A DNA stretch of 36,596 nucleotides from NCBI GenBank assembly GCA_029432815.1, contig JAROBA010000047.1, positions 1-36,596 on the forward strand. The letters run 5' to 3'. The notes under the pieces are model-generated. The model saw nothing but the letters and a program-made list of their open reading frames with translations. It did not search any database and was not told the DNA's origin. Source of the stretch: Pontiellaceae bacterium B1224 (GTDB taxonomy: Bacteria; Verrucomicrobiota; Kiritimatiellia; Kiritimatiellales; Pontiellaceae). The translations under genes were made by a program, and so were the position numbers. The stretch's first letter is position 1; every line of letters begins with the position of its first letter. Positions 7,452 to 16,110 of this stretch are shown in pieces.

Positions 7452-8762
7452 TTAGATTTTAATGTTCAGACGGGGAAGATAGAGGCGTTGTCGAGTTGTT
7501 TCGCCGGGGAGCAGGTTCAGTTTTCGCCATGGGAGCTCGGCCCGGTCGGTCTTTGGAGTATCGGCGATCTTCAGCGCTGTTCCGGTGCAGACCTTGTGTT
7601 TACCAAAGCGGGCGTTTATTTCGTCGATAGTACGTGAAAGCGTCTCCAGTTTATCGATCCGCAACCGGTCATCAAAAAGGTCGAACTGTGTGCTTTCCGA
7701 AGTTTCGAGGCGGGTCAGCCAGATTTGGGTGGTGCGGTATTCATAGCCGGATCGGAAGATTTTACCGAAAAGCTTCTTAACGAGTGGAAGCACCTCCTGC
7801 GTGGAATCGGTGGCGCGGTTGAGCTGGGCTCCAAGGCCGAACTGCTCGTAGTTTTTAAGGCGCAGAGCAATGTAGACCTCTTTGGTGCGCTGTTTATGCC
7901 GCCGCAACCGGATGAAAGCCGATTCCACATTGCGGACGAGTTTGGCATACACAAAATCCCGATCGGTGGAGGGCGTGGTGAAGGTTTTGCCTTTGCCGAT
8001 ACTTACGTTGGCCGGTTTGGGGTTGGGGGTGACCGGTAGCAGGTTGACGCCGCGTAGCTCGTGCCAGATTTCCAGGCCCGGTTTGCCGAGGAGCTTTTGA
8101 GCCCACTTTTCCGGCCGCTGGACAAAGTCGTATGCGGTCTGGAGTCCGTGCTTTCGGAGCAGTTGAACGGTGTTGGGGCCGAAGCCCCATACTTCGTTCA
8201 GCGGAATGCGTTGAAGGAAGAGGTGAATATGTCGGCCGCGCACGCAGGTTATTCCATGCGGCTTCCGATAGTCGGAAGCAATTTTGCAGAGTCCTTTTGA
8301 AAGGCTGAGCCCGATCGAGACCGTGAGATCGAGTTCCTTATGGATGGTTTCCTGAATTTTTTTGGCAATGTCGAGGTAGGACATGTGGTGGAGGCGGCGC
8401 AGGCCGGTGATGTCGGCGAAGCCCTCGTCGATCGAGTATTCCTCTACGACCGGAGTGAAGCGCCGCATGATCTCGAACATGCGTTTGGAATAGATGCTGT
8501 AGCTCTCATAGTCGCTGGGCAACACGACGAGCTCGGGGCATTTCTTGCGAGCTTCCCAAAGGCCGACGCCGCGTTTGATGCCGAGGGCTTTGGCTTCGTA
8601 GCTGGCGCAGGCAATAATGCCGCGCTCTTTGCCGCTGACCACAGGCAGGCCTTGAAGGTGCGGGTGCATCGCCTGTTCCACGGAGGTGAAAAATGCATCG
8701 CCATCCACGTGCAGAATCGCCTGCGGGAAGGAGATGTTCAGAATGGGTTTTTCGTTGGTCAT
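7452..8762 (-). CDS. Y-family translesion DNA polymerase (UmuC-like)
   Basis: Error-prone polymerase for bypass of DNA lesions. The 436-residue protein has the catalytic carboxylates in HVDGDAFF (Asp20, Asp22) and in EEYSIDEGFADI (Asp112, Glu113), the IGLSLSKGLCKIASDYRKPHG palm motif, and a WGFGPNT helix-hairpin-helix. A beta-clamp-binding motif QFDLF lies at 359-363, followed by a roughly 70-residue tail. An internal clamp motif with such a tail resembles UmuC more than DinB, whose clamp motif is at the very C-terminus. A LexA/UmuD-like gene lies upstream on the same strand, with only a small ORF and a GxxExxY gene between. This suggests a umuDC-type SOS cassette. The start has no clear ribosome-binding site. 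Confidence 0.88.
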   Translation of the reverse strand: MTNEKPILNISFPQAILHVDGDAFFTSVEQAMHPHLQGLPVVSGKERGIIACASYEAKALGIKRGVGLWEARKKCPELVVLPSDYESYSIYSKRMFEIMRRFTPVVEEYSIDEGFADITGLRRLHHMSYLDIAKKIQETIHKELDLTVSIGLSLSKGLCKIASDYRKPHGITCVRGRHIHLFLQRIPLNEVWGFGPNTVQLLRKHGLQTAYDFVQRPEKWAQKLLGKPGLEIWHELRGVNLLPVTPNPKPANVSIGKGKTFTTPSTDRDFVYAKLVRNVESAFIRLRRHKQRTKEVYIALRLKNYEQFGLGAQLNRATDSTQEVLPLVKKLFGKIFRSGYEYRTTQIWLTRLETSESTQFDLFDDRLRIDKLETLSRTIDEINARFGKHKVCTGTALKIADTPKTDRAELPWRKLNLLPGETTRQRLYLPRLNIKI

Positions 8763-8817
8763 CGTCGGTTGTCCGCAGATGACTTCTTTATATTAGACCA
8801 TTGCTACGGTTTCTTTT

Positions 8818-8904
8818 GCCCGCAGATGACGCGGATTAACGCAGATCCATTCCGGCAGGAAATATTCATTTAATTATCTGCGTCCATCTGTGTGATCTGC
8901 GGGC
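8818..8904. repeat. Long inverted repeat (CGCAGAT hairpin), left copy
   Basis: A 29-base arm at 8818-8846 (GCCCGCAGAT...ACGCAGAT) is complementary, with six mismatches, to 8876-8904. The 29-base loop between them makes a large potential hairpin. A further partial unit, GTCCGCAGATGAC, is at 8771-8783. The right arm ends 7 bases before the stop codon of the GxxExxY gene. A closely similar hairpin lies on the other side of that gene. Confidence 0.85.
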
Positions 8905-8911
8905 CAATATT

Positions 8912-9310
8912 CTATTTCTGAGGTTTCTTTTTGCTGTTTGCGATGCGTTCGTATTCGAGTTTTGGGAAGTGCCCGAAGTTTATCAACATGCCAACCTCGA
9001 TGCCGGAGGCATTCAGGTAGTTGAGTAGCTGTGCCCGGTGATCGTTGCGGAGCTCTCTTGTTGCCTTAATTTCGACGACTACTTTTTCAAAGCAGATAAA
9101 GTCGGGCTCGTAGGTTTGTTTGAGGGGATGGTCCTTGTAGTCCAGTTTGAGTGGAAGCTTGGCTCGAAAGGGAATGCTTTGAAATCCAAGTTCGAGTTCA
9201 AGGCATTCCTGATAGACGGCTTCGAGAAAGCCGCAGCCCTTTTCATTGTAGACCTCAAAACAAGCCCCAAGGATTTGGTAGGTCTCATTCTTGTGTTTAA
9301 ACTCTTCCAT
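8912..9310 (-). CDS. GxxExxY family protein (PD-(D/E)XK nuclease-like)
   Basis: A 132-residue protein of unproven function, named for its conserved motif, seen here as GFLEAVY (Gly27, Glu30, Tyr33). Residues 68-82 contain EPDFICFEKVVVEIK, that is Asp70 and Glu80-x-Lys82 in the order of a PD-(D/E)XK nuclease active site, as in the Pfam PDDEXK_3 group. It then continues with the family's HRAQLLNYLNASGIEVGMLINFG. The start has a perfect AAGGAGG seven bases upstream. Inverted repeats of the CGCAGAT type hug both ends of the gene, leaving no room for a promoter of its own beyond them. The whole block looks like a gene carried within a repeat module between the LexA-like and polymerase genes. Confidence 0.9.
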   Translation of the reverse strand: MEEFKHKNETYQILGACFEVYNEKGCGFLEAVYQECLELELGFQSIPFRAKLPLKLDYKDHPLKQTYEPDFICFEKVVVEIKATRELRNDHRAQLLNYLNASGIEVGMLINFGHFPKLEYERIANSKKKPQK

Positions 9311-9328
9311 TTCATCCTCCTTAAGTTT

Positions 9329-9457
9329 GCCCGCAGATCACGCAGATAGACGCGGATCGGGAACAGGTGAAGTTTTAGATGAAAACAATCTGCGGGCAGT
9401 GATTTAGTTATTTTTGAGTAGAGAAAAAATCTGCGTCAATCTGTGTGATCTGCGGGC
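9329..9457. repeat. Long inverted repeat (CGCAGAT hairpin), right copy
   Basis: The arm at 9329-9357 (GCCCGCAGATCACGCAG...) pairs with the arm at 9429-9457 (ATCTGCGTCAATCTG...). An extra partial arm, ATCTGCGGGC, is at 9388-9397. Its arms match those of the hairpin at 8818-8904 base for base with few changes, so the two hairpins bracket the GxxExxY gene symmetrically. The right arm runs into the 3' end of the truncated small ORF. Confidence 0.85.
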
Positions 9458-9631
9458 TGACATATAGTCGAGCTGGAGGGGATAGCTGGACTGGAAGGGG
9501 ACGGTGCGGAGGCCTTGTTCGGCTTCGCGGTATTTCCAATCATTGGAGCTGCGCTGAGCGTTGCGGTCGCCGAAATGGGCTTCGAGACAGTGGTGGAGGG
9601 AATTATAGGCGGGGTGTTTGATGGCTCTCAT
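9404..9631 (-). pseudogene. Truncated small ORF with a GxxExxY-like remnant
   Basis: A 75-codon frame starting at ATG 9631 behind an excellent AAGGAG site, 19 bp after the LexA-like gene. The middle (EQGLRTVPFQSSYPLQLDY) matches the QSIPFRAKLPLKLDY region of the neighbouring GxxExxY protein. The next segment (SARRSHRLTQIF) is simply the translated CGCAGAT repeat, so the frame was cut by the repeat module. A near-copy of the window's palindrome (9534-9548) encodes SSNDWK in it. The N-terminal 25 residues (MRAIKHPAYNSLHHCLEAHF) are unassigned. Because of the strong ribosome-binding site it may still be translated. I read it as a chimeric relic. Confidence 0.6.
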
Positions 9632-9650
9632 GGTTTTCTCCTTATAAAAA

Positions 9651-10241
9651 TCAGGTGTTGTATTTGCGGACAACGGCTTTGACGATGCCGCCGATGGAAA
9701 GGGAGCGCTCGGGGCGCATGCGGGTGAATTTGGCATTGGCGGGATCGAGATAGACGCCGGTTGCATCTTTGCCGAAATATTTCAGGGTCCATTCGCCGTC
9801 GATCTGGGCCACGACAATATCGTTCTGTTTCGGGACGCCGCCTTTTTCCACCAGCACGAGATCGCCGGGCTGGATGCCGGCTTCGATCATCGATTCGCCA
9901 CTGACGGTCAGCAGGTAGGTGGCTTCCGGTCGGCGGACGAGGTATTGGTCCAGGTTAATGGTATCCACCAATTCTTCTTCGGCGGGTGAGGGGAAGCCGG
10001 CCTGTACGGAGCCGAGCAGTTTGGTGGAGCCGGTGATTTTGGTGGTGAACAGAATGCTGTTGTTGCTGCCGCGGTCGAGATAGCCCAGATCCAGCAGTTT
10101 GTTGACCGGGCCGTAGACCGCATTCTTGGATTTATAACCGAACAGGTCAGCCATTTCGGCATAGCTCGGGGCACGCCCCTCGGCTTCGTGGAAGGAGCGG
10201 AGCTGCTCGATTTTTTCAGCTAGATTAATTTTTCGCGGCAT
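9651..10241 (-). CDS. lexA: LexA-like SOS repressor with UmuD-like S24 peptidase half
   Basis: A 196-residue self-cleaving regulator. Residues 1-65 form a winged helix of LexA type (HEAEGRAPSYAEMADLFGYKSKNAVYGPVNKLLDLGYL). The linker holds an Ala81-Gly82 cleavage bond in SVQAGFPSPAEE. The catalytic pair is Ser117 (SGESM) and Lys154 (EWTLKYF), equivalent to E. coli LexA Ser119 and Lys156. The segment from QAGFPSPA through LDQYLVRRPEATYLLTVSGESMIEAGI is closer to UmuD than to classical LexA. I chose ATG 10241, because the longer frame upstream runs through intergenic DNA. It heads a minus-strand set that ends in a UmuC-like polymerase. A palindromic operator candidate overlaps its promoter. Whether it is the global LexA or a local regulator cannot be told from this window. 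Confidence 0.85.
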   Translation of the reverse strand: MPRKINLAEKIEQLRSFHEAEGRAPSYAEMADLFGYKSKNAVYGPVNKLLDLGYLDRGSNNSILFTTKITGSTKLLGSVQAGFPSPAEEELVDTINLDQYLVRRPEATYLLTVSGESMIEAGIQPGDLVLVEKGGVPKQNDIVVAQIDGEWTLKYFGKDATGVYLDPANAKFTRMRPERSLSIGGIVKAVVRKYNT

Positions 10242-10276
10242 AGTGGATAATTCGTAATGAGTAATGCGTAAGTCAT

Positions 10277-10291
10277 TTCCAATGTCTGGAA
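10277..10291. repeat. 15-bp palindrome, lexA-like upstream region
   Basis: Exact TTCCA-ATGTC-TGGAA copy. It covers the predicted transcription start of the LexA-like gene. A one-mismatch copy is at 10335-10349. Confidence 0.85.
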
Positions 10292-10294
10292 ACG

Positions 10295-10323
10295 GATATA
10301 ACTGAACGATCGTACATAAACAA
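10295..10323 (-). promoter_or_regulatory. Promoter and candidate SOS operator of the LexA-like gene
   Basis: On the minus strand TTGTTT (10318-10323), a 17-bp spacer and TATATC (10295-10300) form a plausible promoter. The spacer contains the 14-base near-palindrome TGAACGATCGTACA (10303-10316, plus strand). This resembles the Gram-positive type SOS box GAAC-N4-GTTC with one mismatch. An operator between -35 and -10 upstream of a LexA-like gene fits autorepression. Confidence 0.4.
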
Positions 10324-10449
10324 GGGTAAAAGTTTTTCAATGTGTGGAAAGTGCGGTTTTTATTGAGGTTTAGGCCGGAGAGGGGACTGTTTTTTACTTT
10401 TGTGGATGGTGCTATATGGTAGGGATTGTGCCAATGAGGGTAAATCGTA

Positions 10450-11274
10450 TCAGTAGAGTTGAATGGAGTGGGCTTTATGCCATTTGGCGGCGAGCTCGGT
10501 ACGGTGGTGCACTTCCAGGGTTTGGAAAATATTTTCCAGGTGTTTCTGCACCGTTCGTTTTGAGATATGCAGTTCGTCGGCAATCTGCTGGTTGTCCATG
10601 CCGTCGGCTACCCGTTCGATGACTTCCTGTTGGCGCGCGGGCAGGGCATCAAGCGCTTGTCTGAACGGGAAAATGGCGTCATCCTGATCAAGCTCCATGG
10701 ATTCTTTAAGCCTGGACAGTTCTTTGTTCAGCGAGCGGGTTTCCTGCCAATGCCGCCAGGCTAAATCAAGGTGGGGCTCGATCAGATGGAGCATCGCCCG
10801 TTCGTGCTCTGTATAGGCTTTGTCGCGACCGTAAAAACAGCTGAACAACTGGTTGTTGCTGCTTAAGCCGATCCACATGTGATGCTGGGCATCCAATTTT
10901 TCATAAAATTCATTATGGAGCGTGCTGTGTTTGAATATTTCGTATTTTTCTTCAGCCTCAAGAAGGCCGATATAGGCCCCTTTTTGTTGTGTGGCTTTTT
11001 CGGCATAGGGGTGTTCATGAAAGTGATTCATCTGGATGGGCAGGAGTTGGTCCGGAACCGCAAAGATTTCCTGTTCAAGGATGGCCACCGGATCCTGTTG
11101 GTAGAGTTCCGTGCCGAAGATGACATGCCCGAAGGCCTCTTTCAGGATGTCATAGCTGTGTTTCAGGAAAGAGGTTTCGGGAGAGTAATCATGCAACTGG
11201 GCGCAGATGTCGGCTATGCCGAGGAGTTCGACCCGCGACAGGTTGTGAAAAGCAGAGGTGGAGAGCTTGTCCAT
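10450..11274 (-). CDS. LuxR-type transcriptional regulator (paralogue 1)
   Basis: A 274-residue putative transcription factor. The last 65 residues are a LuxR/GerE helix-turn-helix (LPARQQEVIERVADGMDNQQIADELHISKRTVQKHLENIFQTLEV). The first 200 residues form an unassigned, probably GAF-like sensor region with no phosphorylation or quorum-sensing motif I can name. I chose ATG 11274, because it overlaps the upstream gene's stop as TAATG, which indicates translational coupling; the longer frame would start inside that gene. It matches the upstream gene along its whole length (HNLSRVELL against RNLSQAELG, FGTELYQQDPVAILEQ against FCMELHQMKPFVTLER, identical HTH core), so the pair is a tandem duplication. 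A palindrome copy (10513-10527) encodes FQTLE in the HTH domain. Confidence 0.85.
   Translation of the reverse strand: MDKLSTSAFHNLSRVELLGIADICAQLHDYSPETSFLKHSYDILKEAFGHVIFGTELYQQDPVAILEQEIFAVPDQLLPIQMNHFHEHPYAEKATQQKGAYIGLLEAEEKYEIFKHSTLHNEFYEKLDAQHHMWIGLSSNNQLFSCFYGRDKAYTEHERAMLHLIEPHLDLAWRHWQETRSLNKELSRLKESMELDQDDAIFPFRQALDALPARQQEVIERVADGMDNQQIADELHISKRTVQKHLENIFQTLEVHHRTELAAKWHKAHSIQLY
10513..10527. repeat. 15-bp palindrome in LuxR paralogue 1
   Basis: Exact copy, spacer GGGTT, read as FQTLE. Confidence 0.8.
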
Positions 11275-12077
11275 TAGCTGACTCCGGCCAGCTGCCATTG
11301 TTTAACGAGTTCGGTTCGTTTGTGGATTTCCAGGGTCCGGAAAATCAGCTGGAGGTGTTTTTGTACGGTGCGGATGGAGATGTTCAGCTGATCGGCAATC
11401 TGCTGGTTGTCGTGGCCGAGTGCAACGAGCTCCGCAATTTCCCATTGACGGCGGGGCAGGGCATCGAAGGTTTTTCTCAGCTTCTGATTTCCGTCCTGTT
11501 CCAGGGTTTGGAACTCTTGTTTTAACTGCCGGATATTCTTCCAGTGCTGCCAGGCGCTTTCAATATGAGGGCGGAGCAGGTGCAGCATGGCCAGTTCATT
11601 TTCTGAGTGTTCTTTTTCGCGGCAAAAAATGCAGTTGAGAAACTGATTGTTTTTTGAAATCGCGATCCAGATCTGATGCTGCGATTGAAGCGGTACCATG
11701 ATTTCGTTGTAGAGGGCGGTTTTCAGAAAGGTTGGGTAGCAGCTTTGCTGTTTTGTTTTTCCAACATCGGTGTGCGGATTGGTCAGCATGTGAAATAGAG
11801 GGTGTTCATGGATATGGGCATTAAAAAAAGCGGTGCCGTCATTCATGCTTTCAAGGATTCTGGAAATATTGATCCGTTCCAGAGTGACGAAAGGTTTCAT
11901 TTGGTGGAGTTCCATACAGAAATGGGTATGCCCGAGGAGAGGATGGAGAACGCTGTGTAAGTGCATTGTGAACGATTTTCCAGGGGGAATCCGTTGAATC
12001 TGCTCGCTGATTCTGAAAGCGCGTCCCAGTTCAGCCTGGCTTAAATTCCTGAAACACCCGTTCGGTAAACTCCTCAT
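11274..12077 (-). CDS. LuxR-type transcriptional regulator (paralogue 2)
   Basis: A 267-residue paralogue of the following gene with the same layout: an N-terminal region of unknown ligand (residues 1-200) and a C-terminal LuxR helix-turn-helix (LPRRQWEIAELVALGHDNQQIADQLNISIRTVQKHLQLIFRTLEI). GGGAGG precedes the start ATG by about six bases. Its TAA overlaps the next ATG, so both are probably made from one mRNA and may heterodimerise. Two palindrome-type sites encode FQTLE (11499-11513, exact) and FRTLE (11328-11342, one mismatch). The divergent neighbour is a secreted protein gene, a possible target, although nothing in the sequence proves it. Confidence 0.85.
   Translation of the reverse strand: MRSLPNGCFRNLSQAELGRAFRISEQIQRIPPGKSFTMHLHSVLHPLLGHTHFCMELHQMKPFVTLERINISRILESMNDGTAFFNAHIHEHPLFHMLTNPHTDVGKTKQQSCYPTFLKTALYNEIMVPLQSQHQIWIAISKNNQFLNCIFCREKEHSENELAMLHLLRPHIESAWQHWKNIRQLKQEFQTLEQDGNQKLRKTFDALPRRQWEIAELVALGHDNQQIADQLNISIRTVQKHLQLIFRTLEIHKRTELVKQWQLAGVS
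11499..11513. repeat. 15-bp palindrome in LuxR paralogue 2
   Basis: Exact copy, spacer GGGTT, read as FQTLE. Confidence 0.8.
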
Positions 12078-12123
12078 GTTCCACCTCCCAAAATGAAAAT
12101 ATTCAAGCGGACACTCTTATGTG

Positions 12124-12140
12124 CCCTTTTGGACAAAGGG
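12124..12140. promoter_or_regulatory. Inverted repeat in the divergent LuxR/secreted-protein region
   Basis: CCCTTT-TGGAC-AAAGGG has six-base perfect arms and lies 47 bp upstream of the LuxR pair and 154 bp upstream of the secreted-protein ATG. Its size and place suit a dimeric regulator site, possibly for the LuxR proteins themselves. The region 12078-12293 shows nothing else certain. Confidence 0.3.
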
Positions 12141-12293
12141 AAAATATACCCTTAAAATGAGGATTCAATGAAAATGTGATAAAAACGATAATAAAACTAC
12201 GCATTAATGCGTATGTACGAAACGGTAAAACGGGTATTAGCATTTCATGTAACTCGAGAGGGCATTGAGGGATTAAATGCCGGGAGGAGTGAA

Positions 12294-14036
12294 ATGAATA
12301 AAACTGTAATCAAAACACTGACGGTCTTAGCGGCTGCACTATCTACATCGCTGGCCAACTTTTCTGGCGGGGATGATTTCAACGATAATTCGATGGATAC
12401 AAATAAATGGGCAATCCTTGACGGAGATGCTGATCGCTACCTTGTTCAAGCTGGCGGAAGGCTGGAGGCTCGGGCGACACCCGGGGTGAATGATTCCGAT
12501 TCAGGAGTTTGGGAATGGATCGCCAATGACGGGAAATATACGGAAGATTGGAGTGTCACCTATGAAACCACCATCAACATGGATGAAACATCGATCAGTG
12601 ACTATGTTTGGGTTGGATTTGTGGTGCTGGACCCAACATTGAGTTCAGAGGTCTATCTGGAATATTTGATTGGTCCCGGTGGAGGGGGAGAGCGTTTTGC
12701 CGGGGCAGGGGTCAGCTCATTATCGCCGGATTATTACACGAGTTTTGATGTAACCAATCAGACGGTTTCGCTCAAGGCGACATATGATGCCGATTCAAAG
12801 AAGGTTTACACTTGGTACAGCGAAGGCGGTCCATTCATGCCCATCGGCAGTTCAACCGTAACCAACTGGGGTATGAGTGAGGGGGATCAATTCCGGCTTG
12901 TGGTTTTTGGTGGTGGCGAAGGAGAGGCGATTTCCAGTGGGCAGGTTTATGGCGATAACCTTAAGCTGGTTCCATACATTGGAACTGTCCCGCCCAATGA
13001 AGATGCGCGGATTCCCTGCTCCTCCATTGTCGGCAGTTGGGCGATAGGTGATCCGACGACCAAAGATACGGTGATCATTACATTTCTGGAGGATGGACAG
13101 TATTTTCTGGCGCACGAGGGAGAAGACCTTGCTAGTGGCCTTGGAATGGAAAGGGGAACTTATATGTGGAACGAGATAACCGGGATATTTCAGGCCAATA
13201 CTACTGTTGATACCAACGGAGAGGGTGGGCTTTCGCATCCTTCGGGAAGTCCCTCGATCATAATTTTAGGTAATACACTTAATTATATTACTGATCGGGG
13301 AAACTATCAATTTGAGCGAATATATCAACCCTCCACGCCGCCATCCATTGTCGGCGGCTGGGTTCATGTGGATACCGGATCACCTTCGCATGATAACGTG
13401 GTGTTTACTTTCCTGCCCAACGGCATTTACTTTTTTGCACAGGATGGTGACTCCACATTCGATCCATCGGGGCAGGATGGCATGGAGCGCGGCGTCTATT
13501 CCGCTGATCCGAATACGGGCGAACTCCTGTTTACGGCGATAACAGACACCTGTGGTGAATGGGGGCCGGATGATCCAGATCCATTCAGTTATGTCGTGAA
13601 TGGCAATACGCTGACATTGAATGGTGGCTTTGAGCTACACCGCATAGTTGATGCGGACTGTTCCGATATTGACGGCGACGGCCTGCCGGACAGTTTTGAA
13701 CAGTTGTACTACGGCAATCAAACCAATGGAATCCCGACCGCAAACAACGATGACGATAGTCTAACCGACCGCGAGGAATTTATTGCAGGAACGTTGCCGA
13801 ATGATGCCTCTTCACAATTCGTGGTTTCCAACGCACCGCCGTCACCATCCGGCATGGTCATCAACTGGAATGCCATCGAGGGCCGCACCTATTCCGTCAA
13901 ATGGACGGATTCGCTGACCAATGTTTTTCAGACATTGGAAACGGGTATTTTGTATCCGCAGAACAGCTATACCGATACCGTGCATTCCGCAGAGGGTGAC
14001 GGGTTCTATCAAGCGGATGTGCAGTTGGGGGATTAA
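12294..14036 (+). CDS. Secreted multidomain protein with duplicated beta domain and C-terminal Kiritimatiellota-type domain
   Basis: A 580-residue exported protein of unknown function. ATG 12294 is chosen over an upstream in-frame ATG because GGGAGGAG precedes it and it starts a signal peptide (MNKTVIKTLTVLAAALSTSLA). Residues 25-230 look like a jelly-roll, LamG-like domain (DDFNDNSMDTNKW, then SVTYETTINMD). Residues about 243-343 and 349-450 are two copies of one domain (SIVGSW...F-x5-Y-F-x-A...GMERG-x-Y...L-x4-F-x-R/H-I). Residues 457-485 are Asp-rich (DIDGDGLPDSFE, DDDSLTDREEF), like thrombospondin type 3 calcium repeats. The last 60 residues (MVINWNAIEGRTYSVKWTDSL) form a domain common at the C-termini of exported Kiritimatiellota and Verrucomicrobia proteins. 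It carries palindrome sites at 12970-12984 (exact) and 13926-13940 (one mismatch). Confidence 0.8.
   Translation: MNKTVIKTLTVLAAALSTSLANFSGGDDFNDNSMDTNKWAILDGDADRYLVQAGGRLEARATPGVNDSDSGVWEWIANDGKYTEDWSVTYETTINMDETSISDYVWVGFVVLDPTLSSEVYLEYLIGPGGGGERFAGAGVSSLSPDYYTSFDVTNQTVSLKATYDADSKKVYTWYSEGGPFMPIGSSTVTNWGMSEGDQFRLVVFGGGEGEAISSGQVYGDNLKLVPYIGTVPPNEDARIPCSSIVGSWAIGDPTTKDTVIITFLEDGQYFLAHEGEDLASGLGMERGTYMWNEITGIFQANTTVDTNGEGGLSHPSGSPSIIILGNTLNYITDRGNYQFERIYQPSTPPSIVGGWVHVDTGSPSHDNVVFTFLPNGIYFFAQDGDSTFDPSGQDGMERGVYSADPNTGELLFTAITDTCGEWGPDDPDPFSYVVNGNTLTLNGGFELHRIVDADCSDIDGDGLPDSFEQLYYGNQTNGIPTANNDDDSLTDREEFIAGTLPNDASSQFVVSNAPPSPSGMVINWNAIEGRTYSVKWTDSLTNVFQTLETGILYPQNSYTDTVHSAEGDGFYQADVQLGD
12970..12984. 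repeat. 15-bp palindrome in secreted protein gene
   Basis: Exact copy, spacer TACAT, read in the frame V-P-Y-I-G-T. Confidence 0.75.
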
Positions 14037-14213
14037 AGATAGGCTGTGTTCTCCGGACAGGCCGATGAGCAACAGAAGATGAAGACCGGTGCAAAGAAAA
14101 TGGGGCAGCGCTTACTGCTTGTCTGTACGCGCAAAGAGACGCGCAGGCACGGATGGGTAGGATGCCCCTGTTCTACGTTGAAAAAAGGCGCTGGTTAGTG
14201 TCAATTCAAAGGT

Positions 14214-15530
<1,317 letters not shown>

Positions 15531-15548
15531 GCGGGGAAGGTAGCGCGG

Positions 15549-15578
15549 AAACTTGAAACTTGAAACTTGAAACTTGAA
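15549..15578. repeat. Heptamer tandem repeat (AAACTTG)n
   Basis: Four perfect copies plus a partial copy of AAACTTG lie between the divergent helicase and yceD genes. The sequence is unrelated to the CTCACGC arrays but has the same seven-base period. Confidence 0.9.
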
Positions 15579-15629
15579 TCCATTCGGACCCACAATCCTT
15601 CCTTTGAACAATTCCCGGAGAGTGGAGCA

Positions 15630-16091
15630 ATGAAGATACTGGTGGCACGGATTCCTGAAGAGGGGTCGAATTATGAGGGAGATGATCCCGGCTCTATTAT
15701 AGAGGTGGAGCAGGAGCAGTTTATTAAGAATCCGAAGGATGTGCACTATGAGTTATATGCCCAGCGGGTTTCGGATGAGCTGATTGTGCGCGGAACGTTA
15801 GACGTTGATGTGGATCTGCAGTGTGCAAGATGTTCTGAATTTTTCTCGACAACCGTAAGCGTTTCCGATTTTCTACGCGCTTATCCCGCCCCAGATGGCA
15901 CCGACTCGGTGGATATTACGGAGGATTTTCGGGAGGAAATTCTGCTGCATGTGCCGGGATTTCCAATTTGTGGAGAAGACTGCAAAGGGGTTTGTTCCCA
16001 GTGCGGAGTCGACTTGAATAAGGGCTCTTGCGAGTGCAAGGCCGAGGATGGTCCAAGCGCCTGGTCGGCGTTGGACGGATTAGATTTATAG
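15630..16091 (+). CDS. YceD/DUF177 family protein
   Basis: A 153-residue protein of the YceD (DUF177) family, which accompanies rpmF in most bacteria and is linked to 23S rRNA accumulation in plants and E. coli. It has a CxxC pair (CARC, about residue 67) and a Cys-rich C-terminus (CGEDCKGVCSQCGVDLNKGSCEC) that probably binds zinc. I use ATG 15630, preceded by GGAGAGTGGAG, instead of the longer frame from 15567, which reads through the AAACTTG repeat region. It is the first gene of the fatty-acid cluster, 19 bp before rpmF. Confidence 0.9.
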   Translation: MKILVARIPEEGSNYEGDDPGSIIEVEQEQFIKNPKDVHYELYAQRVSDELIVRGTLDVDVDLQCARCSEFFSTTVSVSDFLRAYPAPDGTDSVDITEDFREEILLHVPGFPICGEDCKGVCSQCGVDLNKGSCECKAEDGPSAWSALDGLDL

Positions 16092-16110
16092 CATAGTAAG
16101 GAGGATTGCC

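Noticed and set aside
15531-15746. N-terminal extension of the DEAD-box helicase
   Set aside because: The extension translates the AAACTTG repeat and the yceD promoter region. Family homology starts at MQFSDLI.
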